A program made the translations under genes and the position numbers. The notes under the pieces are model-generated. The model saw only the letters and a program-made list of their open reading frames with translations. It was not told the origin of the DNA and did not search any database. From contig CAYRUH010000034.1 of the NCBI GenBank assembly GCA_964427415.1, positions 1 through 36,967 of the forward strand: DNA of 36,967 bases, in the 5' to 3' direction. Positions 16,167 to 24,026 of this stretch are shown here, piece after piece (the stretch's first letter is position 1; every line of letters starts with the position of its first letter). This DNA is from Lentisalinibacter sp964427415 (GTDB taxonomy: Bacteria > Pseudomonadota > Gammaproteobacteria > Steroidobacterales > Woeseiaceae).

Positions 16167-17678
16167 GTGGCGAAGACCATCATTACGTTCCTCTGCCTGC
16201 TCGCCGCCGGCCTGGCGGCTGCCGCCGACCCGTCAACGAGTCTCACTATCTACAGCCAGGCCCGGCCCGGCGCCGTCTCGCCGGATCTCTACCGGCCGCT
16301 GCCCGGCCGCGGCGGCTGGTCGGGCCCGTCGGTGCCCGGTTACGCGATCGTCCGTCAGGATCGCACCGTCGGTCTGACCCGCGGGCGCGGGACTCTGGAA
16401 TTTACGGATGTGGCCGCGCTCATCGACCCGACGACGGTGCGCTTTCGTTCGCTGACCGACCCGGACGGTACCCGGGTGCTGGAGCAGGACTTCCGCTTCG
16501 ATCTGGTCAGCACCGATCGTTTGCTGGAGCGCTATCTCGACCGTTCCGTCACCGTCCATCGCGGCGTGGGCAGCGAATCAGAGGTGCTCACCGGCACGCT
16601 CATGAGCACCACGGGCGGTCTGGTACTCGGCATGCCCGACGGCACGGTCGAGGTGGTCAGCCACTACCAGCGGGTAGGTTTCCCGGAGCTGCCCGGCGGC
16701 CTGATCACCCGGCCGACGCTGATCTGGGACGTCCTCAGCGAGCGCGCGGGTTCGCATCGCACCCGGGTGGCGTACGAGACGGCCGGCATCACCTGGTGGG
16801 CGGACTATAACCTCACGTGGAACGAGGGCGAAGATGCCAATTCTGGCACGCTGGATGTCAACGCCTGGGTCAGCATCGTGAACCAGTCCGGCGCGAGCTA
16901 CGAGGATGCCCGCCTGAAGCTGATCGCGGGCGACGTGCAGCGCAGTCAGGCACCCGGCTACCAGCAGCGGGTGCGCACCGAGGCGCTGGCCATGGCGGTG
17001 GCGGACACCGCGGGCTTCGAGCAGAAGGCCTTCTTCGAATTCCACCTGTACACGCTGGGCCGGTCCACGACGCTGCCGGATCGTTCCACCAAGCAGCTGG
17101 AACTCTTCCCGGCGGCCGCGGGCGTGCCGGCGCGCAAGGTGCTGGTGTACCAGGGACTCGGCGGCTATGCCGGCTATGGCCAGCCCCGCACCGAGCGCGA
17201 CTATGGTGTCGCCTCCAACCCGAAGGTGGACGTGTACGTGGAATTCAGCAACCGCCGGGCCGACGGCCTGGGCGTACCCCTGCCCGCCGGCCGTATCCGA
17301 GTCTCCCAGGTGGACGAGAGCGACGGCAGTCTCGAGTTCATCGGCGAAGACGTGATCGATCACACGCCCCGCAACGAAGACGTGCGCATCCGGCTCGGCT
17401 CGGCCTTCGACGTCACCGGGGAGCGGGTGCAGAGGGACTTCCGCATCGACACCCGCGCGCACTGGATCGAGGAGGACATCGAGATCACCGTGGCCAACCG
17501 CAAGGAGCAGCCCGTCGAGGTCATCGTGCAGGAGCGTCTCTACCGCTGGAGCAACTGGGAGATCCTGTCGAGCTCGGAGGCGTGGGAGAAAGCAGACGCG
17601 GGCACGGTGCGCTTCCCGGTCACGATAGGGGCGGACACGGAGAAGACCGTCACCTACCGGGTACGCTACTCCTGGTAG
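16167..17678 (+). CDS. DUF4139 domain-containing secreted protein
   Basis: The 503-residue protein has an N-terminal signal peptide (AKTIITFLCLLAAGLAAAA, cleavage near Ala-Ala-Asp) and a beta-rich body typical of DUF4139 proteins. Examples are the TYETAGITWWADYNLTW-type segment and the C-terminal RVQRDFRIDTRAHWIEEDIEITVANRK. I chose GTG 16167, which has GGAGAG six bases upstream and puts the signal peptide first; an earlier in-frame start at 16095 is less likely. The protein family has no agreed function. The gene is divergent from the TPR/TonB-C gene, and its product should be periplasmic or cell-surface. Confidence 0.82.
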   Translation: MAKTIITFLCLLAAGLAAAADPSTSLTIYSQARPGAVSPDLYRPLPGRGGWSGPSVPGYAIVRQDRTVGLTRGRGTLEFTDVAALIDPTTVRFRSLTDPDGTRVLEQDFRFDLVSTDRLLERYLDRSVTVHRGVGSESEVLTGTLMSTTGGLVLGMPDGTVEVVSHYQRVGFPELPGGLITRPTLIWDVLSERAGSHRTRVAYETAGITWWADYNLTWNEGEDANSGTLDVNAWVSIVNQSGASYEDARLKLIAGDVQRSQAPGYQQRVRTEALAMAVADTAGFEQKAFFEFHLYTLGRSTTLPDRSTKQLELFPAAAGVPARKVLVYQGLGGYAGYGQPRTERDYGVASNPKVDVYVEFSNRRADGLGVPLPAGRIRVSQVDESDGSLEFIGEDVIDHTPRNEDVRIRLGSAFDVTGERVQRDFRIDTRAHWIEEDIEITVANRKEQPVEVIVQERLYRWSNWEILSSSEAWEKADAGTVRFPVTIGADTEKTVTYRVRYSW

Positions 17679-17826
17679 CCCGGGAGGATGCGCGGCCGGG
17701 TGTTTGGCCGGGTAATAGGAATCGCACACCATGCGGCTATCGGCGTCATCGTTTTTTCATTTGCGTGAATAAGAATACGACGTTGAGTGTTGATTTCCTG
17801 AACCCGGCATCAACGGGAGTAGTGCA

Positions 17827-19170
17827 ATGCCCGATCTTCTGCAGACGCGTCGTTTTCGAATACTGTTTCTCCTCTTGCTCTTCAACCCGCTGACGCTTGC
17901 TGCAGCCGAGTGCACCCAGGAGCCGACCGGTAACGGCGCAATATTCTTTCATCCCGACGGTACTTCGATGGGGCACTGGGATCTCGTCCGGATGCTCTAT
18001 TACGGGCCGGACGGTTCGCTGAACTGGGACCGCATGCCCCATATTGCGCCTTATCGGGGCCACCTTCGCGATTCGCTGACCGGTACCTCCGACGGTGGTG
18101 CCTCCACTCATGCGACCGGTACCCGCGCCTGGACGACTTCCTTCGGTCGCGATCCGGATGGCAATAAGATCCGCTCCGCCAGCGGTAGCAGCAACACCAT
18201 CATGGAAGACGCCGTCGAGTGCGGTCTTGCCACGGCGCTGGTGCAGACCGGTTCGCTGGTCGAACCCGGTACGGCGGTGTTCGTCGCCAATGCTGACGAT
18301 CGCTATGCCGATCGCGAGGCGATCGCGCTGGCTGTCGTCGAGTCCAACGTCGACATCCTGCTCGGCGCCGGCGAGGAGTGGCTGCTACCCGAAGGCGTCG
18401 AGGGTCGATTCGGCGCCGGCCGGCGCACGGACGGGCGCAATCTGATCGAGGAGCTGCGCGAGCGCGGCTATGAGGTGGTGTACACGGCCGAGCAAATGCA
18501 GGCGCTGCCGCCGGATGCGGAGCGGGTGTTCGGTGTGTTTAACGTCGAAGACACGTTCTACGATCAGCCGGAGGAAGCACTGCGGGAGCAGGGGTTGGCG
18601 AACTACATCGAGAGCGCTCCGAGCGTGGCCGAGATGAGCGCGTTCGCGCTGCGCCGTGTCCAGGCGGCTGCGGAAGGCTTTCTGGTGGTAATCGAGGAGG
18701 AGGGCAGCGACAATCTTTGCAACAACATGAATGCCTCCGGCTGCCTGGAGGCGATGAAGCGCGCCGACGACGCCATCGGGACGATCCTCGATTTCATCGA
18801 GGAGAATCCGGATACGCTCGTGATTACGACCAGTGACAGCAATGCCGGCGGCATCCAGGTCAGCGACATGCCCGCGGCCGATACGCCGGTGCCGGCCGTC
18901 CAGCCCGGCAGTGGCGCCGCACTGGACGGTGTGCACGGGACCGCAAGCATGCCGTTCGTATCGGCGCCGGACCGTAGCGGGGAAACCCACCCGTTTGCCG
19001 TCGTCTGGGCCGCCCGCGACGATCTCGGCACCGGCGTCGTGGCGCGCGGTGCCGGTCTGTACGCCGGGATGCTGGTGCCGCCGTCCGGTGTGGCCAACAC
19101 CGACATCTACCGCATGCTCTACTTCACGCTGTTCGGTCGTCTGCTTCCGGGGCATGAGGCAACCGAATGA
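17827..19170 (+). CDS. Alkaline phosphatase family protein, divergent metal site
   Basis: The 447-residue secreted protein has a signal peptide ending near LTLAAA and the overall PhoA-family order: Asp44 in FFHPDGTSMGH, the nucleophile region SDGGASTHATGTRA (89-101), and EEEGSDNLCNNMNASG followed by DDAIGTILDFIEENPDTLVITTSDSNAGG. His370 comes later, in DGVHGTASMPF. Compared with E. coli PhoA, the acidic ligands and the last histidine are kept. PhoA His331 appears to be Asn299 and the His of the DH pair (His370) is Ser338. The canonical DSA nucleophile is rewritten, so Ser93 or Thr94 must serve. GGAG lies seven bases upstream of the ATG. It is probably a phosphomonoesterase or diesterase, but the activity could have shifted. 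Confidence 0.85.
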   Translation: MPDLLQTRRFRILFLLLLFNPLTLAAAECTQEPTGNGAIFFHPDGTSMGHWDLVRMLYYGPDGSLNWDRMPHIAPYRGHLRDSLTGTSDGGASTHATGTRAWTTSFGRDPDGNKIRSASGSSNTIMEDAVECGLATALVQTGSLVEPGTAVFVANADDRYADREAIALAVVESNVDILLGAGEEWLLPEGVEGRFGAGRRTDGRNLIEELRERGYEVVYTAEQMQALPPDAERVFGVFNVEDTFYDQPEEALREQGLANYIESAPSVAEMSAFALRRVQAAAEGFLVVIEEEGSDNLCNNMNASGCLEAMKRADDAIGTILDFIEENPDTLVITTSDSNAGGIQVSDMPAADTPVPAVQPGSGAALDGVHGTASMPFVSAPDRSGETHPFAVVWAARDDLGTGVVARGAGLYAGMLVPPSGVANTDIYRMLYFTLFGRLLPGHEATE

Positions 19171-19256
19171 CCGCTGCCCGGCCACGACAGGCCGCTCGCT
19201 CGTCCGGGACGGGTATTACCATCGGAGCGGCTCCGTCGGCGGCGGACGCGGGAGGC

Positions 19257-19979
19257 TCAGCCGGTGAGGAATGCGGCCAGCAGGCCGGCGCCGAGTAGCA
19301 GGCAGGCGCCGGCGGTGAGCTGGGTCCTGAGCCGCCGGAACCACACCGGGTAACCGCCTGGCCACAGAGTAAAGCGTTCGTAGCTGTAGATGCCGAGGAA
19401 GCCGGCGATCAGCAGCGCAATGCCGGCGCCGTGGGGTATCAGCAGTGCGATCCAGCCGGCCAGCGCCGGCACCACACTCACCAGGATGCGTTCGCCACGG
19501 CGCTCGCGCCGCTCATCGAGCGCGAGGCCCCACTGCAGGGCGCCCACGAAGGATAGGATCACGGCGCCATAGCCGGTCAGCCAGTCGAGGAACCAGGCGT
19601 CGTTGGCGCCGGCGAGGATGCCGGCCACCGGCAGCGCTAACGGCACGAGCCCCGCGTAGCCCATCCAGCGCGCCGGCGATGCCGCGATGCCCGGCGGACC
19701 GGCGGCCAGCAGGGGGTGCGCCATGAGCTCGTTCTCGCCGCCGATGAATTTGCCGTCGACGAAGATGACGGGCAGTGTCGGCCAGCTGGTCTCCTGCTTC
19801 AGCCGATGGAAGCGCTCCCGCATGGCGGAGTCCCCCATCGGCATCGACTCGAAGCGATGGGGGATCTGCCGGGACTCGAGCGCCGCCCGGACACGGCTGG
19901 TGTCCGTCAGCCCCGAATGGAAGACGACGACCTGCCCGGAGGCAGCGACCGACTCGAGTTGCGGGTCGTCCAGGTCCAC
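19257..19979 (-). CDS. Cysteine-less glutaredoxin-like domain fused to DUF3429 membrane domain
   Basis: From GTG 19979 the protein has 240 residues. The first ~85 have a thioredoxin/glutaredoxin-type outline: VVVFHSG strand, helix, then TLPVIFVDGKFIGGENEL, the usual cis-Pro and GSH-binding region. The active-site CPxC position reads HSGLTDTSR, with no cysteine. The remaining part has several membrane helices resembling DUF3429 (YAGLVPLALPVAG; LSFVGALQWGLAL; GIYSYERFTLW). The gene follows mscS after one base (stop TGA, then A, then GTG), implying translational coupling. An ATG at 20018 would extend it 13 residues into mscS and is less convincing. It may be a structural or sensory membrane protein rather than a redox enzyme. 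Confidence 0.8.
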   Translation of the reverse strand: MDLDDPQLESVAASGQVVVFHSGLTDTSRVRAALESRQIPHRFESMPMGDSAMRERFHRLKQETSWPTLPVIFVDGKFIGGENELMAHPLLAAGPPGIAASPARWMGYAGLVPLALPVAGILAGANDAWFLDWLTGYGAVILSFVGALQWGLALDERRERRGERILVSVVPALAGWIALLIPHGAGIALLIAGFLGIYSYERFTLWPGGYPVWFRRLRTQLTAGACLLLGAGLLAAFLTG

Positions 19980-19980
19980 T

Positions 19981-20814
19981 TCAGCTCTTTTGCGGCGTCT
20001 CGTAGTACACGTGGACATCGCGCTGCGGGAACGGGATGCTGATGCCCTCGGCGTCGAAGCGCTTCTTGACGGTCTCCGTGACGTCGAACTTCAGGCCCCA
20101 GTAATCGGCCGCTTTCGCCCACGGCCGCGCCACGATGTTGACGCTGGAGTCGGCGAGCTCGGCGACGACGATCTGCGGTGCCGGGTCGGCCAGCACGCGC
20201 TCGTCGGAGGTGAGCACCTCTTCGATGATCCCCTTCGCCTTGTCGATGTCGTCGGCGTAGCCGATGCCGAAGGTGAAGTCGACGCGGCGGGTTTCGTGGG
20301 CCGAGTAGTTGGTGATGATGCCGCTCGTGATCTGGCTGTTCGGCACGATGATCCGCTTGTTGTCCGGTGTGTTCATGACCGTGTTGAAGATCTGCACCTC
20401 GTCCACGGTGCCGGAGACGCCTGCGGCCTCGATGTAGTCGCCCACCTTGTACGGGCGAAAGATGATGACCAGCACGCCGGCGGCGAAGTTGGACAGTGAT
20501 CCCTGCAGGGCCAGGCCGACGGCGAGGCCGGCGGCACCGAGCACGGCGATGAGTGAGGTGGTCTGGATGCCGAGTTGGCCGATGGCCGCGAGGATCACGA
20601 AGATCAGCAGCAGGATGCGCACGATATTCGACAGGAATTTGACCAGCGTCGCGTCGACGCTCGCCCGCTCCAGGAGACGCCGCACCCCCTTGGTGATCAG
20701 GTTGGCGACCCAGCGGCCGATGATGAAGATGGCTAATGCGGCGATGATGTCGATGCCGAATTCCGTGGCTAGCGTCTGCGCCTTCGTGCCGAGCTGCTGA
20801 AGATCGATTTCCAT
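19981..20814 (-). CDS. mscS: Small-conductance mechanosensitive channel (MscS family)
   Basis: The 277-residue protein matches the MscS core: three N-terminal transmembrane helices (about 20-42, 60-82 and 88-112), the last Ala/Gly-rich (VLGAAGLAVGLALQGSLSNFAAG) as in the pore-lining TM3. The beta domain follows, starting RPYKVGDYIEAAGVSGTVDEV, and then the alpha/beta vestibule. It opens under membrane tension to relieve hypo-osmotic shock. Length matches E. coli MscS (286). The next gene is coupled by one base, so the glutaredoxin/DUF3429 protein is made from the same transcript. Confidence 0.93.
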   Translation of the reverse strand: MEIDLQQLGTKAQTLATEFGIDIIAALAIFIIGRWVANLITKGVRRLLERASVDATLVKFLSNIVRILLLIFVILAAIGQLGIQTTSLIAVLGAAGLAVGLALQGSLSNFAAGVLVIIFRPYKVGDYIEAAGVSGTVDEVQIFNTVMNTPDNKRIIVPNSQITSGIITNYSAHETRRVDFTFGIGYADDIDKAKGIIEEVLTSDERVLADPAPQIVVAELADSSVNIVARPWAKAADYWGLKFDVTETVKKRFDAEGISIPFPQRDVHVYYETPQKS

Positions 20815-20893
20815 GGAGGTGTGCTCCCCTTAGTGGTTGTTGCAGGCCGCCGATTCTAGAGCAAGGCGGGCAGGTATCAAGCTGAGCGGGCGG

Positions 20894-21787
20894 TCAGGAC
20901 CAGTGCTCGAACGCGAGCGCCCATGACAGTGCAATGATACCCGCGGCGACAAGGCCCGCCGACAGCTGAATGCGCGGCTCTGCGAGCCGGTCGGTGTCCA
21001 GCCGCGCGCAGGCGAGGCCGAGCACACCGCCGCAGAGGAAACCCGTCAAATGCGCGCCCACGTCAGTGCGCTCGCCGCCGCTGCCGGTGTAGGCCAGCAG
21101 TGCGATGGCGCCCACGATGGGCCCCAGCCGATACACCCAGCGGTCCTGGGGATAGAGCCTGCGCCGCCAGGCGAATGCGCCGATGAGTCCCAGCGCGCCG
21201 AAGATCGCGGTGGAGGCGCCGACGGCATTGTGGTCCGGCGGCTGGATCCAGGCGTTCACCGCATTGCCCAGCGCGCCGGCGGCGACGATGGCCAGCCAGG
21301 CCACGCCCGATCCCAGGTAGTGACCGGCGAACAGTCCGAAGCCGAGTCCGAAGACCAGGTTGGCGGTGATGTGGCCGAGGTCGAGGTGCAGGGTGAGGGC
21401 GGTCACGGTGCGCCACCATTCACCGTCCAGTACGAGCGCCGCGTTCACCCGGCCGGCGCCGAACCAGTCCAGCCCCCACAGGCTCTGCGAGGAGGCCCAG
21501 GCGAAAGCGCAGACCAGCAGGAGATAGCCGGCCAGCCCGGGCCAGGGATTCAGCCGACGGAAGCTCGGCATCGGCCGGGGCGGGCGCCAGTGCCGGTTCT
21601 CATGCCGCCAGGCGGCCAGTTCCTCGCGGGCGCGTGCCGCCTCGTTGGCGGGGACGACGAGAACGGCGCTGCGCCCGTCGCTCAGCACTTCGTGGGGAAT
21701 GCCGACGGACTGCAACACCAGCGCCCGTTCATTGGTTTCCCGGGGCCGGGGGGATTCGAAGACGACGACGGGTTCTTCCTCGGACAT
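20894..21787 (-). CDS. Rhomboid family intramembrane serine protease
   Basis: From ATG 21787 the protein has 297 residues. Residues 6-60 form a small soluble domain resembling DUF2007 (VVVFESPRP...ALVLQSVGIPHEVLSDG). A rhomboid domain with about six membrane helices follows. Catalytic residues are visible: Ser192 in GAST and His246 in GAHLTGF, plus the WWRTVTALTLH and GHITANL motifs that stabilise the active site. It cleaves membrane proteins in the bilayer; bacterial substrates are largely unknown. An ATG at 21829 and the frame opening at 21892 would add non-conserved N-terminal residues, so I chose the start preceding SEEEPVVVF. Nothing convincing is encoded between this gene and the TetR gene. 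Confidence 0.9.
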   Translation of the reverse strand: MSEEEPVVVFESPRPRETNERALVLQSVGIPHEVLSDGRSAVLVVPANEAARAREELAAWRHENRHWRPPRPMPSFRRLNPWPGLAGYLLLVCAFAWASSQSLWGLDWFGAGRVNAALVLDGEWWRTVTALTLHLDLGHITANLVFGLGFGLFAGHYLGSGVAWLAIVAAGALGNAVNAWIQPPDHNAVGASTAIFGALGLIGAFAWRRRLYPQDRWVYRLGPIVGAIALLAYTGSGGERTDVGAHLTGFLCGGVLGLACARLDTDRLAEPRIQLSAGLVAAGIIALSWALAFEHWS

Positions 21788-22058
21788 TGCCACAGAGTCG
21801 GGCCGTGCCTTGCAGTATTCAAGCGTCATGCACACACGGGCGGTGCGCGGAATTCGGGCAAGGCGCGTCGCAGCAGCACCGCGGCGGTGCAACCGGCGGG
21901 GTGGCGGTGCCGCGTATGCACCGCAAGTGCTTGATCGGCCTTGAGGGGGCCTTTTGGCACGGGACTTGCTAGGACGTTACCGACAGGCGGTCAACCTTTG
22001 CAGGCGGGCCGGACAGTCGTTGCCGGCGCGGGCGGTTCGGTGCTTTACTCCCCCGTAG

Positions 22059-22736
22059 TCAGCGGATTTCCCGCGTCGGCAAACCTTCTTCTTCCCGTGT
22101 CGGCCCGGCGCCGCCGTGCAGCGCCAGGAAGCGCTGCACCGTGCGCTCGAGGTGACGCTCCAGCTCTGCCGGATCGATGGTTTCGCGCACGCGCAGGAGC
22201 AGCTCCAGGAAATAGTGGGCCTTGAACATGGCCACCAGCAGCGATGCTGCCTCCGGCGGATTGTCGACGACGAGCTCGCCCCGCTCCGCGAATCGCGACA
22301 GCAGCGAACCGAGAAACTCGCAGTTCTGGGCAGGACCGGCCTCATAGAACACGCGCGCGATTGACGGGTAGCTTGGGCATTCCCCGGCCAGCAGCCTGAA
22401 CATGCTGAGGACCTCCTGATCCTGCAGCAGCTCCAGGAACTGCCGCCCGAAGGCGTGCAGCGCCTCCGCGGCCGGGCGTTCCGGCGGGATGGTCTCCGCC
22501 TCCAGCCCGTAGTCCGCCACCTTGGTGCGCACGCATTCGCGGAACAGCGCGTCCTTGCTCTCGAAGTGGGAGTAGACCGTCTGCTTGGAGACGCCGGCCG
22601 CCGCGGCGACGGCATCCATGGAGGTGCGCTGCAGTCCCTCCGACATGAACAACTGCACGGCTGCCTGCCGGATGGCGTCGCGCTTCTGCCGGCTCTTCGG
22701 CCGCCCGGGCCGGGCTGATGCGGCTTCAGTTATCAA
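22059..22736 (-). CDS. TetR/AcrR family transcriptional regulator
   Basis: The 225-residue protein has an N-terminal TetR helix-turn-helix (about residues 15-62; the recognition region reads VAAAAGVSKQTVYSHFESKDALF) and a helical ligand-binding domain. It is divergent from the RND efflux operon and is most likely its local repressor. The start is TTG at 22736: the in-frame stop TAG upstream leaves no ATG, and the first internal Met is in the HTH. That TTG lies inside one of two matching operator-like repeats, so the regulator probably represses its own gene as well. The effector is unknown. Confidence 0.92.
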   Translation of the reverse strand: MITEAASARPGRPKSRQKRDAIRQAAVQLFMSEGLQRTSMDAVAAAAGVSKQTVYSHFESKDALFRECVRTKVADYGLEAETIPPERPAAEALHAFGRQFLELLQDQEVLSMFRLLAGECPSYPSIARVFYEAGPAQNCEFLGSLLSRFAERGELVVDNPPEAASLLVAMFKAHYFLELLLRVRETIDPAELERHLERTVQRFLALHGGAGPTREEEGLPTREIR

Positions 22737-22747
22737 ACTGGACAGTT
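22731..22747. promoter_or_regulatory. TetR operator-like site 1
   Basis: TATCAAACTGGACAGTT, containing the imperfect palindrome AACTG-GA-CAGTT. It overlaps the -35 element of the efflux promoter and the TTG start codon of the tetR-type gene. It is one of two 17-bp direct near-repeats (15 of 17 identical) spaced 34 bp apart. Binding is inferred. Confidence 0.7.
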
Positions 22748-22767
22748 CCGTATGGGTAATCTAATAT
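22739..22767 (+). promoter_or_regulatory. Sigma-70 promoter of the RND efflux operon
   Basis: A -35 hexamer TGGACA (22739-22744; 5 of 6 match to TTGACA) is followed by a 17-bp spacer and a -10 TAATAT (22762-22767; 4 of 6 match to TATAAT). This is the best promoter in the window and points to the adaptor gene at 22806. The two operator-like repeats cover the -35 and the region just after the -10. Confidence 0.7.
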
Positions 22768-22782
22768 CAAACTGTACGGTTT
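22765..22782. promoter_or_regulatory. TetR operator-like site 2
   Basis: TATCAAACTGTACGGTT at 22765-22781, inside the near-perfect palindrome AAACTGTACGGTTT (22769-22782). It sits directly downstream of the -10 box, where a bound repressor would block the start of transcription. It matches site 1 at 15 of 17 positions. Confidence 0.75.
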
Positions 22783-22805
22783 AGTTTAGTCCACTCGGAC
22801 ACGGG

Positions 22806-24026
22806 ATGGAACCCGCAGGAGTCCAGTCGATGGCCCGGACAATCACCCCCACCTTGAACCAGGCGAGGAGCCAGGGAACCTGGCGGCGGCTGCAGATCGC
22901 TGCCCTTTCGGTCCTGCTCGCGCTGGCGGGCTGCAGCGATGCCGGCAGCGACGGGGACCCGGAGCCCGATAAGGCCTTGCTGGTGCCGGTGGCCACGGTG
23001 GCGCCGGCCGGCGGCTACGTCGTGCGGCGGGAGTTCGCCGGTCGGGTCGAGGCGGCGCGGGACAGCGCCGTGGGCTTCGAGATCGGCGGGATGCTCGCGA
23101 CGGTGCTGGTGGACGAGGGCGACGGCGTCGCGGCCGGTGAGCCCCTGGCCCGACTGGACACGGCGCGCCTGGAGGCGCGCCAAGCCGAGGCCGAGGCCGC
23201 GCTCGCCCAGGCGGAGGCGACGCTGGCGCTGGCGCAGACGACGCTCGCGCGTACCGGGGAGGCGCTCGAATTCAGGGGCGTATCACGGCAGGAATATGAC
23301 CAGGCGGTGCGCGCCGAGCGGGCGGCACGCTCGGCTCTGCAGGCCGCCGGCGCGCGGCTGGACAGCGTGCGGGTCGACCTGGACAAGTCCGTGCTGCGGG
23401 CGCCCTTCGATGCGACGGTCAGCCGGCGGGCCGCCGACGAGGGTGAGGTGCTGGCCGCAGGCCAGGTGTTGCTCGAGCTGCAGGAGGGCACGGCGCTCCG
23501 GGTGCGGATCGGCGTGGCCGGCGACATGCTGGACGCCATCAGGGCGCGGAACGAGCATTTGCTGCGGGTGGACGGCCGGGAGATAACCGCCCGTCTGCGC
23601 ACCATCCTGCCGCTGCGGGATGCCGCCACCCGAACGGTGGACGCCATCTTTGAACTCGGCGGCGAGCAGCGGGTGCTGCCCGGCGACCTGGCCCGTCTTG
23701 CGCTGGAGCTGCCGGTGGAGACACCGGGCTTCTGGGTGCCGCTGGGAGCCCTGGCCGAAGGTGAGCGGGGCGTGTGGACCCACTACGTAGCCGTGCCGCT
23801 GGCCGCGGGCGACTCCGTGGTCAAGTCGTCGCAGGAGGCGACCCACGTCATCGAAGCCCGTCCGGTTGAGGTGCTGCACGAACAGGCCGACCGGGTCTAT
23901 GTCCGCGGCGCCATCGACGGCGGCGAGCGCGTGGTCGTGGAAGGGCTGCACCGCATCGTGCCCGGGCAGAGGGTGCGTGTCGGCGTCCGCCAGGCCATGG
24001 GCGAGCAAGGGACGGAGTCCGAGTAA
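22806..24026 (+). CDS. RND efflux periplasmic adaptor (HlyD/MFP family) lipoprotein
   Basis: The 406-residue protein starts with a signal ending in lipobox LAGC, so it should be lipid-anchored in the inner membrane facing the periplasm. Then follow a biotinyl-lipoyl-like half-domain (VGFEIGGMLATVLVDEGDGV), an alpha-hairpin rich in Ala/Glu/Leu (about 115-195), the second lipoyl half (VLRAPFDATVSRRAADEGEVL), a beta-barrel and a membrane-proximal domain. It links the inner-membrane pump to the outer-membrane channel. Its TAA stop overlaps the pump start as TAATG. The first ATG is at 22806 and a second at 22830. Confidence 0.93.
   Translation: MEPAGVQSMARTITPTLNQARSQGTWRRLQIAALSVLLALAGCSDAGSDGDPEPDKALLVPVATVAPAGGYVVRREFAGRVEAARDSAVGFEIGGMLATVLVDEGDGVAAGEPLARLDTARLEARQAEAEAALAQAEATLALAQTTLARTGEALEFRGVSRQEYDQAVRAERAARSALQAAGARLDSVRVDLDKSVLRAPFDATVSRRAADEGEVLAAGQVLLELQEGTALRVRIGVAGDMLDAIRARNEHLLRVDGREITARLRTILPLRDAATRTVDAIFELGGEQRVLPGDLARLALELPVETPGFWVPLGALAEGERGVWTHYVAVPLAAGDSVVKSSQEATHVIEARPVEVLHEQADRVYVRGAIDGGERVVVEGLHRIVPGQRVRVGVRQAMGEQGTESE

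Noticed and set aside
17743..17760. Possible Pho box (GCGTCAT-CGTT-TTTTCAT) upstream of the alkaline phosphatase
   Set aside because: The 11-bp spacing is right, but each half matches the consensus poorly; too weak to list as a feature.
21788..22058. Small gene between the rhomboid and TetR genes
   Set aside because: Short frames on both strands lack ribosome-binding sites and have Arg/Gly/Ala-rich translations; nothing convincing.
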